Positions 46,575-53,576 of a DNA stretch of 64,000 bases are shown here, piece after piece (positions within the stretch are counted from its first letter, which is position 1; each line of letters begins with the position of its first letter). The notes beneath the pieces are model-generated. The model was not told the DNA's origin. It did no database searches and saw only the letters and a program-made list of their open reading frames with translations. The stretch covers positions 62,001-126,000 of the forward strand of contig NZ_VJNO01000011.1 in NCBI RefSeq assembly GCF_007096885.1, in the 5' to 3' direction. The stretch comes from Streptomyces sp. 130. GTDB lineage: Bacteria; Actinomycetota; Actinomycetes; Streptomycetales; Streptomycetaceae. A program made the position numbers and the translations under genes.

Positions 46575-47009
46575 ATGTCCGCTGCCCGCAAGACCCTCTC
46601 CTCAGCCCTCTCGGCCGTCGTGCTCGCCGGCGGGCTCGCCCTCGGCGCGGCCGGCACGGCGCACGCCGACGGATGCGGCGCCGCCCGGGCCCCGAAGACC
46701 AGCGGTGCCACGGCCTCCTGGCGGGTCACCTGCCCGACCGGGAACTCGGTGCGGGTCACGGGCTGGGTGGAGGACACCCGCATGGACGGGGACTGCGCCG
46801 TCGTCCGCGTCGTCGCCAACAGCACGCAGAAGACGAAGAAGGCGTGCGGATCGGGCGTGCGTGAGCCCTTCGCCTTCGACTTCCGGGACCCGCTCGGCCC
46901 AGGTGCGCCTGGCCACCGTCTGATCCGCGCCCCGCACCCGCGCACCGGGCGCGGACCCGCGCCCGGACCACACCACGGCCGGACGGCCGGCCGCAACAGA
47001 TGGAGCTGA
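46575..47009 (+). CDS. Small secreted protein, probably frameshifted near its C-terminus
   Basis: ATG 46575 follows AGGAG at 7 nt. The N-terminus (MSAARKTLSSALSAVVLAGG to AGTAHA) is a Sec signal peptide. The mature part has four cysteines (ADGCGAA, RVTCPTG, DGDCAVV, KKACGSG), probably two disulfides, and looks like small beta-sandwich secreted proteins of Streptomyces. The open frame gives 144 residues, but after FAFDFRDP it becomes Arg/Pro/Gly-rich and looks non-coding. In another frame the sequence reads SAQVRLATV and stops at 46921-46923, a natural end for a ~115-residue protein. A single-base indel near 46885-46900, or a sequencing error, is therefore likely. Function unknown. Confidence 0.65.
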   Translation: MSAARKTLSSALSAVVLAGGLALGAAGTAHADGCGAARAPKTSGATASWRVTCPTGNSVRVTGWVEDTRMDGDCAVVRVVANSTQKTKKACGSGVREPFAFDFRDPLGPGAPGHRLIRAPHPRTGRGPAPGPHHGRTAGRNRWS

Positions 47010-47016
47010 TGACCGC

Positions 47017-47580
47017 ATGAAGACGTCCAAGCCGCTCGTCCACGGCGTCCTGATCACGGCGGCCCTGGCCGCGACCGTGGCGGCACCGCCTTCGGCCGCC
47101 GCCACCGCCGAGGCCGCCGCCCCGCGCACGGCCCTGGTGTTCGACAAGAACCCGAAGAAGCCCGGCGACTCACGGCTGCTCGTCTACCGGAACGGCAAGC
47201 TGCACGCCGCCTACCGGGCCGGGTCGGGCTACGGCGCCCAGGGCACGAACGACTGTGCCGTGGGCAGGGGCTGGATTCCGGACGGCAACTGGAGGATCAA
47301 GCTGAAGGACACGCGCTACAACGGCAGGCTCGTCAAGGGGTACGCGGTGTGGCTGGAGAACATGCCGTGCTCCACGAAGCGAGCCACCCGCACGGAGATG
47401 TTCATCCATTCCGAGATGAACCGTGACGGCAGCCGGGGGAAGACCGAGGCGCGCCGCTGGGACGGGCCGGGCGACTACGATTCCAACGGCTGCGTGAAGC
47501 TGAACCCGACGGACATCGCGAAGATGTTCAGGCTGCTGAACCGGATCGGCTGGCCGACCCACCTGCGCGTGACCGCGTGA
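47017..47580 (+). CDS. Secreted YkuD-like (L,D-transpeptidase-fold) protein
   Basis: A 187-residue protein with signal peptide (VHGVLITAALAATVAAPPSAAA). The catalytic-like segment is RTEMFIHSEMNRDG followed by YDSNGCVKLNPTDIAKMF, which corresponds to the HxxG...S-x-G-C core of YkuD enzymes with His and Cys retained and the usual SHGC replaced by SNGC. There is no Ig or LysM domain. ATG 47017 follows GGAGCTG about 10 nt upstream and only 7 nt after the preceding open frame. It could be a compact transpeptidase or a related hydrolase; the fold call is better supported than the activity. Confidence 0.8.
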   Translation: MKTSKPLVHGVLITAALAATVAAPPSAAATAEAAAPRTALVFDKNPKKPGDSRLLVYRNGKLHAAYRAGSGYGAQGTNDCAVGRGWIPDGNWRIKLKDTRYNGRLVKGYAVWLENMPCSTKRATRTEMFIHSEMNRDGSRGKTEARRWDGPGDYDSNGCVKLNPTDIAKMFRLLNRIGWPTHLRVTA

Positions 47581-47612
47581 CCGGTCCGTACGCGCACGGC
47601 CGCCGCTCGTGA

Positions 47613-47659
47613 ACGGTGAGGCGGCCGGTACGGGGCTCCCGTACCGGCCGCCTCACCGT
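47613..47659. terminator. Very long convergent terminator hairpin
   Basis: A perfect 22-bp stem (47613-47634 with 47638-47659) and a 3-nt loop between the YkuD-like gene and the transporter gene. Confidence 0.9.
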
Positions 47660-47662
47660 GCG

Positions 47663-49042
47663 TCAGACCTTGGTGAGCGAGGGCCGCTCCTCGCCGCCCC
47701 TGGCCTCCGGGACGTGCGGCTCGCCGGTGTGGGCGTCGTCCGTCATCGTCGTCTCGTCGAAGGGCAGCGCGCCGGAGAGCACCCGGTCGGCCCGTTCGCG
47801 GTCGATCTCCTTGGTCCAGGTGCCGACGAGGACCGTGGCGACCGCGTTGCCCGCGAAGTTGGTCAGGGCGCGGGCCTCGCTCATGAAGCGGTCGATGCCG
47901 ACGATCAGGCCGACGCCGTCGACCAGTTCGGGGCGGTGCGACTGGAGGCCGCCGGCCAGCGTCGCGAGGCCGGCGCCGGTGACGCCCGCCGCGCCCTTGG
48001 AGGCGATGACCATGAAGACCAGCAGGGAGATCTGCTCGCCGATGCTCAGCGGGTCGCCCGTCGCGTTGGCGATGAACAGCGAGGCCATCGTGAGGTAGAT
48101 CGCGGTGCCGTCCAGGTTGAAGGAGTAGCCGGTCGGCACGGTGATGCCGACGACGGGCTTGCTGACGCCCATGTGCTCCATCTTCGCGATCAGCCGGGGC
48201 AGCGCCGACTCCGAGGAGGAGGTGGACAGGATCAGCAGGAACTCCCGGCCGAGGTACTTCAGCAGCGCGAAGATGTTGACCCCGGCGACCAGGCGCAGGA
48301 TCGCGCCGAGCACCACGAAGACGAAGAGCGCGCAGGTGACGTAGAAGCCGATCATGATGACCGCGAGGGACTTCAGCGCGTCCACGCCGGTCTCCCCGAC
48401 CACCGCGGCCATCGCGCCGAACGCGCCGACGGGCGCCGCCCACATGATCATGGCGAGGATGCGGAAGACGAGGCGCTGGATGTGCCCGATGCCGCGCAGC
48501 ACCGGCTCGCCGGCCGGGCCCAGGGCCTGCAGCGCGAAGCCGGAGAGCAGGGCGATCAGCAGGGTCTGGAGGACCTCGCCCTCGGTGAAGGCGGAGACCA
48601 GGGTGGTCGGGATGATGCCGAGCAGGAAGTCCGTGGTGGACTCGCCGGCCCCCTCGGCCTGCTTCTCACCGGCGGCGCGGACCGCCTCGGTGATGTGGAG
48701 GCCGGAGCCGGGCTCCAGGATGTTGCCGACGATCAGGCCGACGGCCAGGGCGACCGTCGACATGACCAGGAAGTAGCCGAGGGCGAGGCCGCCGACGGCC
48801 CCGACCTTGGCGGCCTTGCGGACCGAGCCGACGCCCAGGACGATCGTGCAGAAGATGATCGGCGAGATCATCATCTTGATCAGGTTCACGAACCCGGTGC
48901 CGATGGGCTTGAGTTCGACGGCGGCGTCCGGGGCGACGAAGCCCACGAGGATGCCGAGGCCGACGGCCGCGATCACGGCGAGATACAGATACTTCGTGCG
49001 GTCCGGCTTGGTGCGTTCCGGCTCGGCGGCGCTCACTGCCAC
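47663..49042 (-). CDS. dctA: C4-dicarboxylate/proton-or-sodium symporter (DctA family)
   Basis: A 459-residue membrane transporter of the dicarboxylate/amino acid:cation symporter family. The family signatures are IISPIIFCTIVLGV-type MMISPIIFCTIVLG, the serine-rich re-entrant loop LSTSSSESALPRL, PTGYSFNLDGTAIY and the C-terminal IDRFMSEARALTNFAGN with the conserved Asp/Arg and Asn. It imports succinate, fumarate or malate. GTG 49042 follows GAGGAGA. A CitA/CitB-like two-component system is divergent across 129 bases and is the likely activator. The C-terminal ~35 residues are acidic and poorly conserved. Confidence 0.93.
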   Translation of the reverse strand: MAVSAAEPERTKPDRTKYLYLAVIAAVGLGILVGFVAPDAAVELKPIGTGFVNLIKMMISPIIFCTIVLGVGSVRKAAKVGAVGGLALGYFLVMSTVALAVGLIVGNILEPGSGLHITEAVRAAGEKQAEGAGESTTDFLLGIIPTTLVSAFTEGEVLQTLLIALLSGFALQALGPAGEPVLRGIGHIQRLVFRILAMIMWAAPVGAFGAMAAVVGETGVDALKSLAVIMIGFYVTCALFVFVVLGAILRLVAGVNIFALLKYLGREFLLILSTSSSESALPRLIAKMEHMGVSKPVVGITVPTGYSFNLDGTAIYLTMASLFIANATGDPLSIGEQISLLVFMVIASKGAAGVTGAGLATLAGGLQSHRPELVDGVGLIVGIDRFMSEARALTNFAGNAVATVLVGTWTKEIDRERADRVLSGALPFDETTMTDDAHTGEPHVPEARGGEERPSLTKV

Positions 49043-49109
49043 GGGGGTCTCCTCGGGTCGTCCTCGTCCCACCCCCGTGCCGGGGGTCCCGGCGACTATC
49101 CCGCCAGCT

Positions 49110-49123
49110 GTGACGGCGGTCAC
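49110..49123. promoter_or_regulatory. GTGAC-4-GTCAC inverted repeat in the dctA/kinase gap
   Basis: This 14-base inverted repeat lies midway between the divergent genes (49043-49171) and is a candidate operator for the adjacent response regulator. AT-richer sequence (TTCGTTCATACGTTTTCGG) follows. Confidence 0.3.
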
Positions 49124-49171
49124 CCTTACGTGCATTTCGTTCATACGTTTTCGGCCAGGCAGACTGAGGGG

Positions 49172-50782
49172 ATGCGTTTTCCCCGTACCCGACCGCGCAG
49201 CCTGGCCGGCCAGCTCTTCGCGTGGCAGGTGGTGCTGGTGGCGGCCGTCGTGGTGGGGTGCGCGTTCTTCGCGTACGTCTCCGGGCGCGGCCAGGCCGAG
49301 GAGACGGCGGAGCGGCAGGCGCGGGCGGTGGCCCTCTCGGTGGCCGGTGCTCCGTCGGTCCGGGAGGCGATCCGCGGCGACGACCCGTCCGCCGCGCTCC
49401 AGCCGTACGCGGAGCGGGTCCGGGAGGACACCGGGATCGCCTTCGTCACGATCATGAGCCCGGCCCGGGTCCGCTGGACGCACCCGGACGCGGACCGGAT
49501 CGGCGAGACCTTCCTCGGGCACACCGCCCGGGCGCTGCGCGGGGAGACCTTCTCGGAGACGTACACCGGCACGCTCGGGCCCTCGATCCGGGTCGTCACC
49601 CCGGTCCGCGACGGCGGCCGGATCACCGGTCTCGTCAGCGCGGGCATCACCGTGGACCGGGTCTCCTCGCAGGTGCGGGCGCAGCTGGGCGCGCTGGCAC
49701 TGGCGGCCGGCGCGGCCCTGGTGCTCGGCGGGCTCGGCACGTACGTGATCAACGCCCGGCTGCGGCGGCACACGCACGGGATGAACGCGGCGGAGCTGAG
49801 CCGGATGCACGACTACCACGAGGCGACCCTGCACGCGGTGCGCGAGGGGCTGCTGATGCTGGACGGGCAGCGCCGGATCGCCCTGGTCAACGACGCGGGC
49901 CGGGAACTGCTCGGCCTGGCCCCGGGCGCCGTCGGCCGCCGGGTCGCCGACCTCGATCTGCCGGCCCCGCTGACCGGGGCGCTGCTCGCCTCCGAGGAGC
50001 GGGTGGACGAGGTGCACCTGACGGCGGACCGGGTCATCGTCGTCAACACCCGTCCGGTGGTCGGCGGCGAGCGGCGCGGCACCGTGGTGACCCTGCGCGA
50101 CCACACCGAGCTCCAGGCGCTGTCCGGGGAGCTGGACTCGGAGCGCGGCTTCACCCGGGCGCTGCGCTCCCAGGCGCACGAGGCGGCGAACCGGCTGCAC
50201 ACCGTGGTCTCGCTGATCGAGCTGGGCCGGGCGGACGAGGCGGTGGGCTTCGCCACGGCCGAGCTGGAGCTGGCCCAGGCGCTCACCGACCGGGTGGTGG
50301 GCGCGGTCGCCGAACCGGTGCTCGCGGCCCTGCTGCTCGGCAAGGCGGCCCAGGCGAACGAGCGGGGCGTGGAACTGGTGCTCGCCGAGGACAGCCTCAT
50401 CGACGACGGCGCCCTGCCCGCGTCGCTCCCCGCCCGCGACCTGGTGACCATCCTCGGCAACCTGATCGACAACGCGGTGGACGCGGTGACCCGGGAGGCG
50501 GCCGTGCCCGGGCCTCGCGGGCGGGTCACGGTCACCGCGCTCGCCGAAGGGGGCGAACTGCTGCTGCGCGTCGCGGACAACGGGGCCGGGGTGGACCCGG
50601 CCCAGGCGGCCGAGGTGTTCCGGGCAGGCTGGTCGACGCACGGCGCGGGGCGCGGCCTCGGCCTGGCCCTGGTCCGGCAGGCGGCACACCGGGGCGGCGG
50701 GACGGTGGGCCTGGAGCAGGGGCCGGACGGGGGCGCGGAGTTCACCGTGCGACTGCCGCTGGCGGCGGGGGCGCGGGCGTGA
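49172..50782 (+). CDS. CitA/DcuS-type sensor histidine kinase
   Basis: A 536-residue kinase from ATG 49172 after GAGGGG. One helix near residues 15-35, a ~130-residue extracytoplasmic PAS/Cache-like domain (FVTIMSPARVRWTHPDADRI, then RVVTPVRDGGRITGLVSAGI), a second helix (LGALALAAGAALVLGGLGTY), a cytoplasmic PAS (EGLLMLDGQRRIALVND) and a kinase core with phospho-His in RSQAHEAANRLHTVVSLIELG. The ATPase N box is ILGNLIDNAVDA, G boxes VADNGAGVDP and GRGLGLALVRQ. Kinases of this group sense citrate or C4-dicarboxylates. It overlaps the regulator gene by 4 nt and is divergent from dctA. Confidence 0.93.
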   Translation: MRFPRTRPRSLAGQLFAWQVVLVAAVVVGCAFFAYVSGRGQAEETAERQARAVALSVAGAPSVREAIRGDDPSAALQPYAERVREDTGIAFVTIMSPARVRWTHPDADRIGETFLGHTARALRGETFSETYTGTLGPSIRVVTPVRDGGRITGLVSAGITVDRVSSQVRAQLGALALAAGAALVLGGLGTYVINARLRRHTHGMNAAELSRMHDYHEATLHAVREGLLMLDGQRRIALVNDAGRELLGLAPGAVGRRVADLDLPAPLTGALLASEERVDEVHLTADRVIVVNTRPVVGGERRGTVVTLRDHTELQALSGELDSERGFTRALRSQAHEAANRLHTVVSLIELGRADEAVGFATAELELAQALTDRVVGAVAEPVLAALLLGKAAQANERGVELVLAEDSLIDDGALPASLPARDLVTILGNLIDNAVDAVTREAAVPGPRGRVTVTALAEGGELLLRVADNGAGVDPAQAAEVFRAGWSTHGAGRGLGLALVRQAAHRGGGTVGLEQGPDGGAEFTVRLPLAAGARA

Positions 50783-51453
50783 TCCAGGTGCTGGTCGTCG
50801 AGGACGACCCGGTCGCGGCGGACGCGCACCGGCTGTACGTGGGGCGGGTGCCCGGCTTCGCCGTGGCCGCCGTGGCGCACTCGCGCGCCGAGGCGGTCCG
50901 GGCGCTGGAGCGCGCCCCGGTCGACCTGCTGCTCCTCGACCTCTATCTGCCCGACGGGCACGGGCTCCAGCTGCTGCGCTCGCTGCGGGCGGCCGGGCAC
51001 TCGGCGGACGTGATCGCGGTGACCTCGGCCCGTGACCTGGCCGTGGTCCGGGAGGGCGTCTCGCTGGGCGTCGTGCAGTACGTCCTGAAGCCGTTCACCT
51101 TCGCCACGCTGCGCGACCGGCTCGTGCGGTACGCGGAGTTCCGGGCGGCGGCCGGTGAGGCGAGCGGGCAGGACGAGGTGGACCGGGCGCTCGCCGCGCT
51201 GCGCGCCCCGGAGCCGGCCCGGCTGCCCAAGGGGCTGAGCGGTCCGACCCTGGAGGCGGTGACCGGGGCGCTGCGGGCGGCCCCGGACGGTCTGACGGCC
51301 TCGGCGGCCGGCCAGGAGCTGGGCATCTCGCGCATCACCGCGCGCCGCTATCTGGAGCACCTGGTGACGGTGGGACGGGCGGTGCGCAGTCCGCAGTACG
51401 GGCAGGTGGGGCGGCCCGAGCTGCGCTACCGGTGGCGGCCGGAGGGACGCTGA
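50779..51453 (+). CDS. CitB/DcuR-type response regulator
   Basis: A 224-residue regulator. The receiver has acidic residues in LVVEDDPVAADAH, phospho-acceptor D54 in LLLLDLYLPDGHG, and the KPF motif YVLKPFTFATL. The C-terminal half has a helix-turn-helix LTASAAGQELGISRITARRY, as in CitB/DctR regulators. GTG 50779 overlaps the kinase stop (GTGA), so production is coupled. It probably activates dctA and possibly its own operon through sites in 49043-49171. Confidence 0.93.
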   Translation: MIQVLVVEDDPVAADAHRLYVGRVPGFAVAAVAHSRAEAVRALERAPVDLLLLDLYLPDGHGLQLLRSLRAAGHSADVIAVTSARDLAVVREGVSLGVVQYVLKPFTFATLRDRLVRYAEFRAAAGEASGQDEVDRALAALRAPEPARLPKGLSGPTLEAVTGALRAAPDGLTASAAGQELGISRITARRYLEHLVTVGRAVRSPQYGQVGRPELRYRWRPEGR

Positions 51454-51545
51454 ACCACAGGGCGCCCGCTAGGACTTTCCTACGAGCCGTGTTCTCGGGT
51501 GAACACACCGTGGTCAACGGGCCCCCGCCTCCCTACGGTGTCCCC

Positions 51546-52235
51546 GTGCACCCCTCTCCGCCTTTCAACGCCCCCGCCGCGCGAAGACTCCGCGAGGCCC
51601 TGGGTATGGCTCCCGGCCATGTCGCCTACGGTCTCGGCGCTCAGTACGGACTGCGGATCACCGCCGAGACGGTGGCCGCCTGGGAACGCGGGCTGGCGCT
51701 CCCCTCGGAGTACGAACTCACCGCACTGGCCGGGGTGCTGTGGTGCGCCCCGGGCGAGCTGCTGACGGCCGCGCGCAGCCTGCGCGAGCACCGGGTCTCC
51801 CGGGAGCTGTCGCCGGACGAGCTGGCCGCCCGGGTGGGGATGGCCGCCTCCGCTTATCTGCGGATGGAGGAGTCGGGGCGGTGGCGGGGCAACGAGCGCC
51901 AGTCCGCCGCGCTGAGCGAGGCGCTGGGGCTGACGCCCGCGGACTTCGTGACGGCGACCGGGCGCGAGGAGGAGCTGGCGGACCTGCTGCGCGGCGCGGT
52001 GACGACGCGGTGGCAGGCGTACACCCGGCCGGTGGGGAGGCTGGTGCCGCTGGACCGGCGCCGCCTCCAGGAGGTCCTGGAACGGCTGCACGGCGACTAC
52101 CAGGCGCTGATGGTCTCCACGCTGAGCTGGAGCAGCGCGGGCACGGACCGGCCGGGCAACACCGGTGAGGAGGGCCGGGCCTTCCTCACCGGGATCGTGC
52201 CCCGCTTCTGGGAGACGGCCGGCCCTCCGGCATGA
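51546..52235 (+). CDS. XRE-like helix-turn-helix DNA-binding protein
   Basis: A 229-residue protein that carries two helix-turn-helix-like segments. The first is RLREALGMAPGHVAYGLGAQ through ETVAAWERGLALPSE, the second SPDELAARVGMAASAYLRME. GTG 51546 (VHPSPPFNAPAARRL) has no ribosome site and sits 5 bases after a TACGGT -10-like word, so it may be leaderless. No effector domain is recognised; the C-terminal ~90 residues contain RWQAYTRPVGRLVPLDRRRL. It is convergent with pfkA (49 bases between stops). Its target is unknown. Confidence 0.8.
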   Translation: MHPSPPFNAPAARRLREALGMAPGHVAYGLGAQYGLRITAETVAAWERGLALPSEYELTALAGVLWCAPGELLTAARSLREHRVSRELSPDELAARVGMAASAYLRMEESGRWRGNERQSAALSEALGLTPADFVTATGREEELADLLRGAVTTRWQAYTRPVGRLVPLDRRRLQEVLERLHGDYQALMVSTLSWSSAGTDRPGNTGEEGRAFLTGIVPRFWETAGPPA

Positions 52236-52284
52236 CGGGAAAGAGCCCCGCGCCAAAAGACCACAGCCGCCCGGCGTAACCGGC

Positions 52285-53310
52285 TCAGAAGACCGACTCG
52301 GCCTCGTGCATCCGGTCCAGCGGGACCGTCTTGAGCTGGGTGACCGCCTCGGCGAGCGGGACCATCACGATGTCGTTGCCGCGCAGCGCGGTCATCCGGC
52401 CGAAGTCGCCGCGGTGGGCCGCCTCCACGGCGTGCCAGCCGAAGCGGGTGGCGAGGACGCGGTCGTACGCGGTCGGCGTCCCGCCGCGCTGGACGTGGCC
52501 GAGGATGACCGGGCGGGCCTCCTTGCCGAGCCGCTTCTCCAGCTCGACGGCCAGGCGGTTGCCGATGCCCTGGAACCGCTCGTGCCCGAACTGGTCGATC
52601 TCGCCCTTGGCGTACGGCATGGAGCCCTCGGCCGGGTGCGCGCCCTCGGCGACGCAGATGACGGCGAACTTCTTGCCGCGCGCGAAGCGCTCCTCGACCA
52701 TCTTCACCAGGTCGTCCACCTCGAACTGACGCTCGGGGAGGCAGATGCCGTGGGCACCGCCGGCCATGCCGGACTCCAGCGCGATCCAGCCCGCGTGGCG
52801 GCCCATCACCTCGACCACCATCACCCGCTGGTGGGACTCGGCGGTGGTCTTCAGACGGTCTATGGCCTCGGTCGCGACGCCCACGGCGGTGTCGAAACCG
52901 AACGTGCGATCGGTGGAGGAGATGTCGTTGTCGATGGTCTTCGGGACGCCGACGACGGGCATCCCGGCGTCCGCGAGCATCCGGGCGGCGGTGAGCGTGC
53001 CCTCGCCGCCGATCGGGATCAGCGCGTCCATGCCGTAACGGCGGCTCAGCTCGGCGCAGTTCTCGGCGGCCTCGCGCAGCCGGGCGCGCTCCAGGCGGGC
53101 CGAGCCGAGGATGGTGCCGCCGCGGGCGAGGATGCCGCTGACCGCGTTCAGGTCGAGCGGCCGGAAGTGGCCGTCGAGGAGGCCCTTGAAGCCGTCCTCG
53201 AAGCCGATGACCTCGTCACCGTGACCGACGACGGCCCGGTGGACGACCGAACGGATCACTGCGTTGAGGCCGGGGCAGTCGCCGCCTGCGGTGAGAACTC
53301 CGATGCGCAT
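52285..53310 (-). CDS. pfkA: 6-phosphofructokinase
   Basis: A 341-residue glycolytic kinase from ATG 53310. Motifs: GVLTAGGDCPGLNAVIR (nucleotide site), GGTILGSAR, IGGEGTLTAAR, GVPKTIDNDI with catalytic Asp, FGFDTAVGVATEA, and MGRHAGWIALESGMAGGA. This pattern fits the group III actinobacterial enzymes, which may use ATP. It is divergent from pta across 266 bases. Long in-frame extensions upstream are not supported. From memory this neighbourhood (pfkA, pta, ackA, pyk) matches that of S. coelicolor. Confidence 0.95.
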   Translation of the reverse strand: MRIGVLTAGGDCPGLNAVIRSVVHRAVVGHGDEVIGFEDGFKGLLDGHFRPLDLNAVSGILARGGTILGSARLERARLREAAENCAELSRRYGMDALIPIGGEGTLTAARMLADAGMPVVGVPKTIDNDISSTDRTFGFDTAVGVATEAIDRLKTTAESHQRVMVVEVMGRHAGWIALESGMAGGAHGICLPERQFEVDDLVKMVEERFARGKKFAVICVAEGAHPAEGSMPYAKGEIDQFGHERFQGIGNRLAVELEKRLGKEARPVILGHVQRGGTPTAYDRVLATRFGWHAVEAAHRGDFGRMTALRGNDIVMVPLAEAVTQLKTVPLDRMHEAESVF

Positions 53311-53576
53311 CCTGTTCCGTCTCCTGCTCGCTGGGCCCGTCCGTTTTCGGCATCCGGAACGGGGGCTTCTTCCGCTTCCCCCGTACCGTGAGTCACGACG
53401 AGTGTCCCACGACGGGCGCGCGGCTCGCGCTCGCGGCTGCCCGGGGGCGGCCTGGGGACGCCCTCGCGGGGCAGTCGTCCGGCGGGCGGCCCCTGCGCCC
53501 CCACGGGTATCGTCAAACGGGCGATTACCACTCGAACCGGGCACCATACCGGACCAGAGACGACGGGAGGGCACGC

